From: Sinorhizobium fredii USDA 257 | Lineage (GTDB): Bacteria > Pseudomonadota > Alphaproteobacteria > Rhizobiales > Rhizobiaceae | Direction of reading: 5' to 3' | Length of the DNA stretch: 64,000 nt | Assembly (NCBI RefSeq): GCF_000265205.3 | Contig: NC_018000.1 | Span: 2,170,001 to 2,234,000 of the forward strand | Shown here: piece by piece, positions 1 to 7,969 of the stretch | Numbering within the stretch: the stretch's first letter is position 1 | Layout of the letters: every line of letters begins with the position of its first letter | Made by a program: the position numbers and the translations under genes | Notes under the pieces: generated by a model | What the model saw: the letters and a program-made list of their open reading frames with translations, nothing else | Database searches by the model: none | What the model was told of the DNA's origin: nothing

Positions 1-501
1 CGGTTGGAGAAGGTGATCGAGGAGTTCGTCCCGAATTGGTCTCTCGCCCCTGTTGTTCGAGCGCTGCAGACCCTTCGAGGTGTGGATCTGATTGTCGCCG
101 TCACCTTCGCCACGGAAGTTGGTGACGTCACTCGATTTGAAAGCCCTCGCCAACTGATGGGGTATCTCGGTTTGGTTCCGGGTGAGCGCTCCACGGGCGA
201 GACGGTGAGACGAGGCGGAATAACGAAGGCGGGTAACGGTAGGGTCCGGCACCTACTGGTCGAGAGCGCATGGACCTATCGGCATCCGCCAAGGGTCGGC
301 ACAAGGAAACTCTACCTCATGGAGCATGCGCCCTCGAGAGTTCGAGAGATCGCTTGGAAGGCTCAGAGTCGGCTAACGGCTCGCTATCGCAAGTTGGCTG
401 GACGGGGTAAACGAACGACGGTGGTTTGCACTGCAATTGCCCGCGAGCTGGCCGGCTTCATGTGGGCGGTTGCAAGGGAGGCGCAGGCGATCAAATCGTA
501 G
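1..501 (+). CDS. IS110-family transposase, C-terminal part (cut by window start)
   Basis: The frame is already open at base 1, so the N-terminal DEDD catalytic domain lies outside the window. What remains is the C-terminal Transposase_20 (IS110/IS116/IS902) domain: the RGVDLIVAVTFATEVGD segment, the SPRQLMGYLGLVPGE block and the GITKAGNGRVRHLLVESAW block that holds the second conserved Ser region of the family. The stop is at 499-501. IS110 elements usually lack terminal inverted repeats, so no element end can be drawn. It opens an insertion-sequence-rich stretch. Whether the whole gene is intact cannot be judged from here. Confidence 0.85.
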   Translation, partial: RLEKVIEEFVPNWSLAPVVRALQTLRGVDLIVAVTFATEVGDVTRFESPRQLMGYLGLVPGERSTGETVRRGGITKAGNGRVRHLLVESAWTYRHPPRVGTRKLYLMEHAPSRVREIAWKAQSRLTARYRKLAGRGKRTTVVCTAIARELAGFMWAVAREAQAIKS

Positions 502-837
502 GGCATCACCACGAACATACACCTCGCGCATTGGCGGAGGCGGGACAACGGCAGGGGAATATCCGTCACCGCTTTGTGGCCGGCAGCGACCGACGCCCGC
601 AGTAAGATAGGAACAGCCCCGGACGCACAATCGGGAATGCGGTAGCCAACCCGCGCATCAGAGTTTGATCACCGACGTCCTTGAGTTCCGCCTCCACCAA
701 TGCGCGACGATCTTTCTCGGCCGTTCGTTCGAACGGGTGCTTACTTGTGCCAAAATCGTTGACAACGGGTGTTTTGCGCCCACCTTCCGGATCACGTCGT
801 GATTGACGATGTTGAGCCCGAACGAGGGCTTGGACAT
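502..837. other. Gap between IS110 end and IS66 tnpA
   Basis: No gene is called here. A minus-strand frame around 566-780 reads fairly protein-like (for example the stretch HPFERTAEKDRRALVEAEL), but it has no recognisable family or start and may be relic coding sequence. The left inverted repeat of the IS66 element should lie in this gap. A GTAAG at 602-606 is the only candidate on the plus strand, and it does not match the right end beyond those five bases, so the left end may be damaged. Confidence 0.4.
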
Positions 838-1281
838 ATGTCGATTTCACAGCTTACGCTTAAATCTAGCGATGAAGAGCCGGCGCGCCGGTTCGAGGTT
901 TTCACGGGCAGCGGCCGACGGCGCGAGTGGAGCGACGAGCGCAAGGCGCAGATCGTCGCCGAGAGTTATGAGCCGGGTGTGAAGGTCTGTGCCGTGGCTC
1001 GGCGTCATGGATTGACCCCGCAGCAATTGTTCACCTGGCGTCGGCTCGCCCGCAAGCCGCTCGAAGCTGTGCCGGTCGTCGAGGACGTTCCGATGTTTGC
1101 GCCAGCGGTCCTGGATGTGCCTACGAAGCCTGTGGCGAAAGAGCCCGCGCGTGCATCGAGAAAGAAGTCGAGCAGCGGCGTAATCGAATTGGAGATCGGC
1201 GGCGCGATCGTCAGGATCGCATCCGGCGCGGACGCCGCTACGATTGCCGCCGTCATTCAGGCGGTAAAGGCACAGTCGTGA
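838..1281 (+). CDS. tnpA: IS66 family accessory protein TnpA (IS66 Orf1, HTH_Tnp_1)
   Basis: A 147-residue protein with the helix-turn-helix typical of IS66 Orf1/IS3-type TnpA: a REWSDERKAQIVAES entry helix, CAVARRHGLTPQQLFTWRR as the recognition helix, and a C-terminal IVRIASGADAATIAAVIQAVK tail. It probably binds the element ends or acts with TnpB. ATG 838 is chosen because the family begins just before the HTH; an upstream in-frame start at 769 would add 23 unrelated residues. The stop overlaps the tnpB start (GTGA), indicating translational coupling. Confidence 0.85.
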   Translation: MSISQLTLKSSDEEPARRFEVFTGSGRRREWSDERKAQIVAESYEPGVKVCAVARRHGLTPQQLFTWRRLARKPLEAVPVVEDVPMFAPAVLDVPTKPVAKEPARASRKKSSSGVIELEIGGAIVRIASGADAATIAAVIQAVKAQS

Positions 1282-1634
1282 TTGGGCCGTCGGGAGCGGT
1301 AAAGGTCATGGTCGCCACCCGGCCTGTCGACTTTCGCAAAGGTGCGGAGGGCCTGGCGGCGTTGGTCAAGGCAGAGATGGGTGCTGACCCGTTCTCCGGC
1401 ACGATCTACGTGTTCAGAGCCAAGCGGGCAGACCGGATCAAGCTCGTCTTCTGGGATGGCAGCGGCGTGTGCCTGGTGTCCAAGCGGCTTGAGGATGGCG
1501 AGTTCCATTGGCCCCGGATGCAGGATGGTGCGATGCGTCTGACGGCCGCTCAGTTCTCAGCATTGTTCGAGGGGCTGGATTGGAAGCGCGTTCATGCACC
1601 AATCGAGGCGCGTGTTCCGGAGAAGGCGGGATAG
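1278..1634 (+). CDS. tnpB: IS66 family accessory protein TnpB (IS66 Orf2)
   Basis: A 118-residue protein of the IS66 Orf2 family, beginning GPSGAVKVMVATRPVDFRKG and containing the conserved YVFRAKRADRIKLVFWDG block and the VSKRLEDGEFHWP motif. TnpB is needed for IS66 transposition but its biochemical role is not settled. The GTG start overlaps the tnpA stop by four bases, so the two are translated as a coupled pair. Length is normal for the family and no frameshift is seen. Confidence 0.88.
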   Translation: MIGPSGAVKVMVATRPVDFRKGAEGLAALVKAEMGADPFSGTIYVFRAKRADRIKLVFWDGSGVCLVSKRLEDGEFHWPRMQDGAMRLTAAQFSALFEGLDWKRVHAPIEARVPEKAG

Positions 1635-1706
1635 CCCACCGCGACCAATTGAATCAGGCTCACCCACACCCTCGTCTTGGTCGCTGGATTATGCTGTTGT
1701 CGCTCC

Positions 1707-3239
1707 ATGACGATGACGGCCGACGAGCTTCCCGACGACCTGAACGCGCTCAAGGCCATGGTGCTTTCGCGCGAGGCGGAGAATGCCCGGCTCCGCCAGA
1801 TCATCAAGGAATTGCAGCGCCATCGCTTCGGCCGCCGCGCCGAGACGCTACCCGAGGATCAGCTTCTCCTGGGGCTCGAAGAAGCCGAACAGGTCGAGGC
1901 GGACGGTCTGGAGGAGAAGGAGCAGGCTTCGAGCGATCTGCGCCGGGAGCGGGCTGCAAAGCGGCGAATGAACCGGGGCGCTCTTCCCGCTCATCTGCCG
2001 CGCATCGATGTGGTGGTCGACATCGAGAGTCATGACTGCCCCTGCTGCGGCAACGACCTGCATCGGATCGGCGAGGATGTCAGCGAGAAGCTCGACATCG
2101 TGCCGGCCCAGTTCCGCGTTCTGGTGACGCGCCGTCCCAAATATGCCTGCCGTGCATGTGAGGAGGTCGTCGTCCAGGCTGCAGCTCCCGCGCGCCTGAT
2201 CGAGGGCGGCATTCCGACCGAAGCGACCGTTGCCCAGGTGCTCGTTTCCAAATACGCCGATCACCTGCCTCTTTACAGGCAGGCGCAAATCTACAAGCGC
2301 CAGGGGATCGATCTCGACCGCTCGACGCTCGCCGACTGGGTCGGTCGAGCCGCCTGGCATCTGCGCCCGGTTCACCAGAAGCTTCTCGAGCACCTGAAGG
2401 CCTCGTCCAAGCTCTTCGCCGACGAGACGACCGCCCCGGTGCTCGATCCGGGGCGGGGAAAGACGAAGACCGGGCAGCTCTGGGCCTATGCTCGTGACGA
2501 CAGGCCATGGCAGGGAGCCGATCCGCCCGGTGTCGTCTATGTCTATGCGCCCGATCGCAAGAGCGAACGGCCGATGGCACACCTCAATGGCTTCGTCGGC
2601 GTCCTGCAGGTAGACGGATACGCGGGTTATCGAGCGCTCGCCGCCGGCAACAGCGTGTCTTTGGCATTTTGCTGGAGCCATGTGCGTCGGCGCTTCTATG
2701 AACTGTCGGCCGCCGGTCCCGCGCCCATCGCCAGCGAAGCGCTCAGGCGTATCGCCGCACTCTACAAAATCGAGGACGATATCCGCGGTATTACCCACGA
2801 GGAACGCCGCGCCGTCAGACAGGAAAAGAGCCGCCCGATCACCGACAGTCTCGCGCCTTGGCTGACCGAGCAACTCACCCTTATCAGTCAGAAGACCAAG
2901 CTCGCCGAAGCCATCCGCTATACGCTCTCACGTTTGGACGGGCTGACCCGCTTCATCGACGACGGCCGCATCGAGATCGACTCCAACACCGTCGAGCGTT
3001 CCATCAGGCCGATCGCCCTCAATCGGAAGAATGCACTCTTTGCTGGCTCCGATGCGGGCGCTGAACATTGGGCTACCATCGCCTCGCTCATTGAAACGGC
3101 AAAGCTCAACGGCGTCGAGCCGATGGCCTATCTGACAGACGTGATCACCAGGGTCGTCAACGGCCATCCCAACAGCCAAATCGACGAGCTGCTGCCGTGG
3201 GCCTATGCAGAGAAGCCAGAAACCAAGGCCGTGGCCTGA
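1707..3239 (+). CDS. tnpC: IS66 family transposase TnpC
   Basis: The DDE transposase of the element, 510 residues from ATG 1707. In order: an N-terminal coiled coil (LSREAENARLRQIIKELQRHRFG), a zinc-ribbon-like CPCCGNDLH ... CRACEE region, the central DDE domain beginning near LFADETTAPVLDPG, the VLQVDGYAGY and CWSHVRRRFYEL blocks, the catalytic Glu region IDSNTVERSIRPIALNRKN, and the C-terminal IS66_C helix ending LLPWAY. TTG 1677 would add ten residues with no family support. The gene looks intact, so this is a potentially active or trans-acting transposase. Confidence 0.9.
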   Translation: MTMTADELPDDLNALKAMVLSREAENARLRQIIKELQRHRFGRRAETLPEDQLLLGLEEAEQVEADGLEEKEQASSDLRRERAAKRRMNRGALPAHLPRIDVVVDIESHDCPCCGNDLHRIGEDVSEKLDIVPAQFRVLVTRRPKYACRACEEVVVQAAAPARLIEGGIPTEATVAQVLVSKYADHLPLYRQAQIYKRQGIDLDRSTLADWVGRAAWHLRPVHQKLLEHLKASSKLFADETTAPVLDPGRGKTKTGQLWAYARDDRPWQGADPPGVVYVYAPDRKSERPMAHLNGFVGVLQVDGYAGYRALAAGNSVSLAFCWSHVRRRFYELSAAGPAPIASEALRRIAALYKIEDDIRGITHEERRAVRQEKSRPITDSLAPWLTEQLTLISQKTKLAEAIRYTLSRLDGLTRFIDDGRIEIDSNTVERSIRPIALNRKNALFAGSDAGAEHWATIASLIETAKLNGVEPMAYLTDVITRVVNGHPNSQIDELLPWAYAEKPETKAVA

Positions 3240-3484
3240 GAACACCGCTTACGTCTGGGTCAGAACTTGGTTCGTTCTTCCGACCGGCCGATTGTACCGT
3301 TCGACGAGCGCCAAAGGTCCAGGCACTAGAGATCGGTTCTTTGATCGATCGATTTTCGATGTACATGGGCCGCGCTCCCGTCCAAAAGCGTGCCCAGTCG
3401 GACGGATTTTGTGCAGTCGAACTCTGTCTGCAACATGTGCCTGCCGCCCCAATCCAGGGTAGCATGCAGCTAGACGTATCCGGT
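3240..3484. other. IS66 right end and downstream gap
   Basis: The first 13 bases complete the IS66 right terminus (GCTTAC at 3247-3252). I see no gene in the rest. It separates the insertion sequence from the 3' end of the minus-strand ubiquitin-like operon. Confidence 0.5.
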
Positions 3485-3691
3485 CTAGCGGGAGTAGGTC
3501 ATCCGAAGTTCAGTATTGCCCTGCCGCTGGCTGGTTGACGGCTTTCCACCAAAGGACGGAGCGAGGTCGTATTCGCCCGACCCGAAGCCAGCATTGCGTA
3601 GTTGCTCTACCAACTCGAAGGCTTTACGGATCGTGTCGGCATCACGTTCGGCCTTTGGGTTTGCTTTCATGTGAGCTTCGAACTTATCCAT
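3485..3691 (-). CDS. Small hypothetical protein, last gene of the ubiquitin-like operon
   Basis: A 68-residue, charged protein (starts MDKFEAHMKANPKAERDA, ends in a Ser/Gln/Arg-rich tail) with no family I recognise. I call it real because its ATG lies 12 bases after the stop of the SDH-type peptidase on the same strand, with an AAGGA ribosome-binding sequence spanning the junction, and its middle predicts one helix (DTIRKAFELVEQLRNAG). No signal peptide or membrane segment is seen. By position it would be co-transcribed with the peptidase and the conjugation genes. Function unknown. Confidence 0.6.
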   Translation of the reverse strand: MDKFEAHMKANPKAERDADTIRKAFELVEQLRNAGFGSGEYDLAPSFGGKPSTSQRQGNTELRMTYSR

Positions 3692-3703
3692 CTCTTTCGT
3701 CCT

Positions 3704-4588
3704 TCACATTGCCACAAAGCGTTCGCGCGTCTGCAGCGCGACGGTGACCCCAATTCCAGTCATGTGATCCTGCAGCAGTCGATAATACGAACGGACCTTC
3801 CTGTTCAACTCTGGATTCGCTCCAAAGTTCTCGATCAAGAGATTTAAATCACCTTTTAGGACGTCCATTGACAACCCGCGCCCATGCGAGCGCCAGCGCT
3901 TCGTGTCGTTCAGTTTCTTCGCGATCCCTGATGCACGCGCCTCACGCATCTTGCCAGAAACCGGCTTTCGACTGGTTTCAGTCACGGCCCAATTTTTGAA
4001 CTTATACTGCACCAGCCATTTTTTCAGAAGATCCACCGAGTGATCGCGAGCCTGCTCGAAGCGATGAATTTGAGCCGGGTCGAACTTCTGAATGAGAAAA
4101 GCGAGTTCCGCGGATAATAAGCTTCCCTTACTGGATCGCTTCATCAGCTCGTCATATTTCTCCAAGTATCCCAATGCCGGTACGAATTGGCCGTCGCGAT
4201 TGCGCACCTGCGGATCGATTGGGCCCAGGATCGAATAATAATCCATGTAGATATTGTCACCAGACATCACCAGGACAGTGCCGGCCGACATAGCATAGTT
4301 GGGGACCAAGAAATTCACTTCGTCCGGATAATGATAGCGGAACACGTCCGCGATCCGCTCCGCCGTCTCGATCGACCCCCCATTGGTTTCGATGATGACA
4401 AGGAGTTTCTTGCGCTTATCCTGTATGTCCTCGATATAATCTCGGATCAAGTCATCCATCGGCTGGCTGATCGGGTGAATGCACGTAATGACATCGCAGT
4501 CCAATTCCTCTTCGATGGACTTGAGACGTCGCGTCAGCTCGGACTCAACGTATTTTGTCGTATGCGTAAGCTCGTCGATTTCCACCAT
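3704..4588 (-). CDS. SDH-type serine proteinase (ClpP/SppA fold, PF01972-like)
   Basis: About 294 residues from ATG 4588, which has a G-rich sequence upstream; TTG 4615 would add nine residues. The core matches the serine dehydrogenase proteinase (SDH_sah) family of the ClpP/crotonase fold: LLVIIETNGGSIETAERIADVFR, then the probable nucleophile Ser in VPNYAMSAGTVLVMSGD, then YSILGPIDPQ. No signal peptide is obvious, so it is probably cytoplasmic. It sits 51 bases or slightly more behind the DUF6527 gene on the same strand and so seems to belong to the ubiquitin-like operon. Inference: a peptidase acting on conjugated or aberrant substrates. Fold assignment is fairly sure, role is not. Confidence 0.75.
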   Translation of the reverse strand: MVEIDELTHTTKYVESELTRRLKSIEEELDCDVITCIHPISQPMDDLIRDYIEDIQDKRKKLLVIIETNGGSIETAERIADVFRYHYPDEVNFLVPNYAMSAGTVLVMSGDNIYMDYYSILGPIDPQVRNRDGQFVPALGYLEKYDELMKRSSKGSLLSAELAFLIQKFDPAQIHRFEQARDHSVDLLKKWLVQYKFKNWAVTETSRKPVSGKMREARASGIAKKLNDTKRWRSHGRGLSMDVLKGDLNLLIENFGANPELNRKVRSYYRLLQDHMTGIGVTVALQTRERFVAM

Positions 4589-4666
4589 CGCCCCCGAATG
4601 GTTTTGATTCGACAATCATAGGATGAATTTTAGACCTACGCTATGGTTGCTGCGGCTGCAAACTGG

Positions 4667-5002
4667 TCAGCACCAATGTATTTCTCCATGGCGCAGCCAG
4701 AAATGTGATCGGCAGCCGTCAGCGATCCATACCGAAGGATGAAGGGATGGAAGGCCACTGTTGTCAATCGAGAGATCCCATCGTGGCTTGACCTCGTCAA
4801 GTAGCATAACTTCCAACCGACGCCCACAACCGCAGGGGCAGTTAAGGCCGGCACTCCACAGCTCGCCATCCTCGCGCGCAACGTATAAATTTCGTGTTGC
4901 GAAATGGACCGGTAGCTCGTCGCCCTCAATGAACTCCACCCCGCGTGGCCTCTCCGCAAAGAGGCCACGTACCCACGAGATCAGTTTCTGAAAGAGTTTC
5001 AT
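4667..5002 (-). CDS. DUF6527 family protein of a bacterial ubiquitin-like pathway
   Basis: A 111-residue protein from ATG 5002, one base below the last base of the E1-like gene, so tightly coupled. Visible conserved features of the family are a CPCGCG cluster (Cys55, Cys57, Cys59), the PRWDL and LHPSVW blocks, and GCRSHFWLRHGEIHW (Cys97, His100) with a final Cys111. The Cys/His pattern suggests metal binding. From memory, this family accompanies E1/E2/JAMM genes in bacterial ubiquitin-like (Bub-type) operons; the exact biochemical step was not derivable from sequence. Another start nine residues earlier would overlap the upstream gene. Confidence 0.78.
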   Translation of the reverse strand: MKLFQKLISWVRGLFAERPRGVEFIEGDELPVHFATRNLYVAREDGELWSAGLNCPCGCGRRLEVMLLDEVKPRWDLSIDNSGLPSLHPSVWIADGCRSHFWLRHGEIHWC

Positions 5003-5003
5003 T

Positions 5004-6395
5004 TTAAGCTCCGAGTTCCGGCAAGCCAAGCAACGGCTCCCGCACCCCTACTGCGACCTCCAAGATACCGCTGTTCGGAAAATCGGCCTCCCGGAAATGA
5101 TCTTCATCACCATCCGCCAGAGCGAATACGCTCCTGGCCATTCCCGCGTTACCCTCATGGCGGAACGGGAAAGCGCGCGCGACGAACTCAAGAACGGCGG
5201 CACTGGCGGCACGCATGTTGAGCGCAATGACTGACGGCGCCTCCTCAATCGTTCCCTTGATATAGCCGGCTTCCAGTTCTGACGCATAGCTCTCCGGAGC
5301 TACACGGGCGAGATATTCGGCGCGCAAAGATGCGGCCGTGTAGACGGCACGATCACTCAATGTGGAGCCGGACGGTTGGATATAATCAACGCGACCAATA
5401 ACCTCGGCGATTGCCGTATGGCCATCGGGACGCCGTCGCGTGGGTATTGAGACGCCCACATCAAAAAGCGGGATCATGAAGGCCCGCGCGATCCGGTCTG
5501 CAATGTGTCGACCTTCCGCTGAGTCGACGCAGGAGAAGATGACATCAGCCTCAGCAGCGGCAAGAACCGCCTCGCGCGACGCAATCGTCTGGCCGACAGT
5601 TACGACCTCGAGATCGGCGCGATAGCTGGCAATGGCTGCGGCAAACATGTCCACCTTGCGTGCATTGCTGTTCGCATCCGACAGGGTGGAATTCAAGATT
5701 CGATTGAGGTTCTTGGCTTCCACAAGATCGTAGTCGATCAGGGTCATTTTCCCAAAACCCATTCTAGCCAGTTGCTCGGCGACAATGGAGCCAGTGCCGG
5801 AAACACCAATGATGCAGGCATGCAGCTTTCCAAGTTCGCGGGTCATACCGGCGCCAAATGCCATCGGCGCCTCGCTGCTTTCGCAACCGTGTCGCCAAAA
5901 CCTTATTACATCACCCACGACAGAGACTACGTCGACCGACCTGCACTGGTGCCGATTGTCATAGACCCGTCCAATCAGCTCACCATCCGGCATCATGATC
6001 GCAGAGCCGTGACCAGCTCGCGGCGCGTCGCCGGCCCACCCAGCAAAAATGGACGCAATTACCTCCGCATCGCTTTCGTTGTCGAGATCCGAAAACTGCC
6101 GAAAGCCACCAGGATGGGAGTGCAATAGAATAATCGAAAGGCCATCTTCCTCGGCCACATTGATCGCATCAGCGATGAACTGGCCAGGCCAAACGAGAAG
6201 ATACGGGGATCTGCGGCACTGATCGTGGGGAACCAATGTCACATCAACGACCATCAGCTTGTGATCGCTCACGCCTGCATCACGGCACAGAAGAACCGCC
6301 GCAGCTTCAAGGCCGTCCCCAGGGAATAGATGCGAGTGGAGCTGGCCATGCTGCCTCCCCGTCATTGTCAACAATGTACGAGGATGGATTGTCAT
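5004..6395 (-). CDS. JAMM deubiquitinase - ThiF/E1-like activating enzyme fusion
   Basis: A 463-residue two-domain protein. Residues about 1-165 form a JAB/JAMM metalloprotease domain with the full zinc site: Glu30, His92-Ser-His94-Pro and Ser102-x2-Asp105. Residues about 175-460 form a ThiF/E1-type adenylation domain with the nucleotide loop G197-VS-G-T-G202, the following acidic strand LIDYD and the ARG-finger-type segment EAKNLNRI, then DVIFSCVDSAEGR. It should adenylate the C-terminus of a ubiquitin-like protein and, through JAMM, trim or remove it. It overlaps the Ubl-E2 gene by four bases. JAB-E1 fusions are known from bacterial ubiquitin-like operons. No inactivating change is seen. 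Confidence 0.88.
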   Translation of the reverse strand: MTIHPRTLLTMTGRQHGQLHSHLFPGDGLEAAAVLLCRDAGVSDHKLMVVDVTLVPHDQCRRSPYLLVWPGQFIADAINVAEEDGLSIILLHSHPGGFRQFSDLDNESDAEVIASIFAGWAGDAPRAGHGSAIMMPDGELIGRVYDNRHQCRSVDVVSVVGDVIRFWRHGCESSEAPMAFGAGMTRELGKLHACIIGVSGTGSIVAEQLARMGFGKMTLIDYDLVEAKNLNRILNSTLSDANSNARKVDMFAAAIASYRADLEVVTVGQTIASREAVLAAAEADVIFSCVDSAEGRHIADRIARAFMIPLFDVGVSIPTRRRPDGHTAIAEVIGRVDYIQPSGSTLSDRAVYTAASLRAEYLARVAPESYASELEAGYIKGTIEEAPSVIALNMRAASAAVLEFVARAFPFRHEGNAGMARSVFALADGDEDHFREADFPNSGILEVAVGVREPLLGLPELGA

Positions 6396-7492
6396 ACTTC
6401 GACCTCACGCAACAGGGCAGCCTCGACAAGAGCGAGATGGGTAATGACGTTGTCGAGGCCAGGCCGCCACGGAGCAATCGCGCCGCGGTGACGAGACCAG
6501 CGTTGGAACCCTCTTCCCTCAATAGCTTCGGTCACCTGCGTCTGCGGTATCGTCATTCCGTCCTGACGGCTCAGCTGCGGATAGCAGTAAAACATATCCA
6601 GTTCCGCGGTGGGATAGCTGCTGGGAATTTCGATCGCGATAGACGTTGATGCGACGGCATATCCGGGAGGCAGTTCCATCGCGTGGAGCACCAGCCACCG
6701 TCTGGCGCCATCAACGAAGGTTTCCCAACGAAGACCACGTGCAGTCAGCCCCTCCTCATCGACCGGCAGCAATCGAAACTGCCGGCGCGACTGAGGAACT
6801 TCACCATTGTTGATTTCGCGTGGGGTCAATCGGAGCTTCTCAATCCCGGGCGAGCGCAGATCGACCATCTCGTCGATGGTGACCTGTCGTTTTCCGTCGC
6901 GCGTCTTTAGCACGATGATCCAACCCTGTTCCGGGTTGAAGCCCGCCTTCACGAGCGCATCGCGCACAAGCACATCCGGTCTGTCGAACTTTACCGTGAC
7001 GCCCTGCACGTTCAGATCCCACTGCGCAAGCCTCGAATACACGCTTTCGACGCCGAGGTCGGCCAGCGGCAGGCTACTACCGACTTCGATCGGGCGATCG
7101 GACTCGACTTCACGGCGCACATACAGCAGCTCGGCGCTCGGAATCTTCCCAAGGATACGCAACGCAGCTTCTGAAATGCTGCGGTCGGGCCAGCTCAACG
7201 AACGATCGTTTAGGAAGAATCGATACAACCGATCTGCCTTTGAGACTATGAACTTGGCTGCCGTCTGGCCATCGAGATTGACGGTTTCGTCCGATCGCAC
7301 CTCCTCGACATCGCCTTCCGACAACCACTGCAGAACAATATATTCTTCGCGAGGAGCGACATCGCAGTATCCCAAGATCTGGCGTCCTGTAGGCGACCGG
7401 TCGGCTATGCTGACGGGACGAAATACAAGATCAGTACCGGCTACCTCGATAAAGAGGCCTCTAGACTCTTCGGTCGTTACATCAGTGCTCAT
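6392..7492 (-). CDS. Triple ubiquitin-like domain - E2-like (Prok-E2_E) fusion protein
   Basis: A 366-residue protein. Residues about 12-84, 88-155 and 160-228 read as three successive multiubiquitin-type beta-grasp repeats (GRQILGYCDVAPREEYIVLQW; YRFFLNDRSLSWPDRSISEAA; VTVKFDRPDVLVRDALVKAGF). Residues about 235-366 match the Prok-E2_E (UBC-like family E) domain: WLVLHAMELPPGY, IEIPSSYPTAELDMFYCYP, and the signature RWSRHRGAIAPWRPGLD. Cys303 lies in the FYCYP turn near where E2 active sites sit, but I cannot prove it is catalytic. ATG 7492 has a strong AGGAGG site. First gene of the operon; it supplies both modifier and conjugating domain in one chain. Confidence 0.85.
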   Translation of the reverse strand: MSTDVTTEESRGLFIEVAGTDLVFRPVSIADRSPTGRQILGYCDVAPREEYIVLQWLSEGDVEEVRSDETVNLDGQTAAKFIVSKADRLYRFFLNDRSLSWPDRSISEAALRILGKIPSAELLYVRREVESDRPIEVGSSLPLADLGVESVYSRLAQWDLNVQGVTVKFDRPDVLVRDALVKAGFNPEQGWIIVLKTRDGKRQVTIDEMVDLRSPGIEKLRLTPREINNGEVPQSRRQFRLLPVDEEGLTARGLRWETFVDGARRWLVLHAMELPPGYAVASTSIAIEIPSSYPTAELDMFYCYPQLSRQDGMTIPQTQVTEAIEGRGFQRWSRHRGAIAPWRPGLDNVITHLALVEAALLREVEV

Positions 7493-7522
7493 TCAGGCCT
7501 CCTGTTTCAGATGTAGATTTCA

Positions 7523-7585
7523 ATTGCATTCTTGCAATCACAATGCGAATATGAGCGTACAGAGGATAAATTGCAAGAGTGAAAT
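7523..7585. promoter_or_regulatory. Two-copy operator ATTGCA-N4-TGCAAT in the divergent control region
   Basis: The 96-base gap between the ubiquitin-like operon (minus) and the XRE gene (plus) holds a perfect inverted repeat ATTGCA-TTCT-TGCAAT at 7523-7538 and a second copy ATTGCA-AGAG-TGAAAT with one mismatch at 7570-7585, just before the XRE start. Such paired sites are typical of an autoregulating XRE repressor. Inference: the adjacent XRE protein (7589) binds both and silences both directions. Confidence 0.6.
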
Positions 7586-7588
7586 TCA

Positions 7589-7954
7589 ATGTCGAAGTCG
7601 GAATTTAGAGGAAACGCGTTTTATCAGGCGCTCGACAGCGCTCGCGCATCGAGAAAAATGAACTGGAAACAGGTCGCCGAGGAGTCAGGCGTTAGCGCAT
7701 CTACCTTGACCAGAATGGCTCAAGGCAAGCGGCCTGACGTCGATAGTCTGACAGCGCTCGTCAGATGGGCCGGCCTCAGCGCGGACGCTTTTGTGAGAGA
7801 TCCGTCGGAAATGGCCTACGAAACCGAGCCCCTGACCCAGATCACCGCCGTTCTGCAGGCCGACCCAAGCCTGCCGGACGACGGTCGTGACGCGATGATT
7901 GACATGATTACGGCCGCATATACCCGCCTCCGGCGGAACCCGGACCGCAAGTAA
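7589..7954 (+). CDS. XRE-family helix-turn-helix transcriptional regulator
   Basis: A 121-residue protein with an N-terminal Cro/C1-type HTH at about residues 15-65 (KMNWKQVAEESGVSASTLTRMAQGKRPDVDSLTALVRWAG) and a short acidic C-terminal part. It starts 96 bases from the oppositely oriented ubiquitin-like operon and is followed 15 bases later by a 57-residue gene and then an ADP-ribosyltransferase-like gene. No clear Shine-Dalgarno precedes ATG 7589, and the second operator copy runs to 7585, consistent with a short-leader, autoregulated transcript. Likely represses both divergent units; it may also serve as antitoxin to the transferase-like protein. Confidence 0.8.
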   Translation: MSKSEFRGNAFYQALDSARASRKMNWKQVAEESGVSASTLTRMAQGKRPDVDSLTALVRWAGLSADAFVRDPSEMAYETEPLTQITAVLQADPSLPDDGRDAMIDMITAAYTRLRRNPDRK

Positions 7955-7969
7955 GTAAGGAGCGGACAC

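Larger units (their letters stand above)
838..3252 (+). mobile_element. IS66-family insertion sequence (left end unresolved)
   Basis: The canonical IS66 order tnpA (838-1281), tnpB (1278-1634), tnpC (1707-3239) is present with all three frames open. The right end is taken at GCTTAC (3247-3252), the usual IS66 terminus, 13 bases after the tnpC stop. The left end could not be matched to it, and the eight bases after 3252 (GTCTGGGT) do not recur upstream as a target duplication. The element may therefore be complete in its genes but lack a proper left terminus. Confidence 0.75.

Noticed and set aside
566..850. Minus-strand 94-codon frame with protein-like composition upstream of IS66 tnpA
   Set aside because: No family, no start signal, and it runs into tnpA; kept only as a note on possible relic coding sequence.
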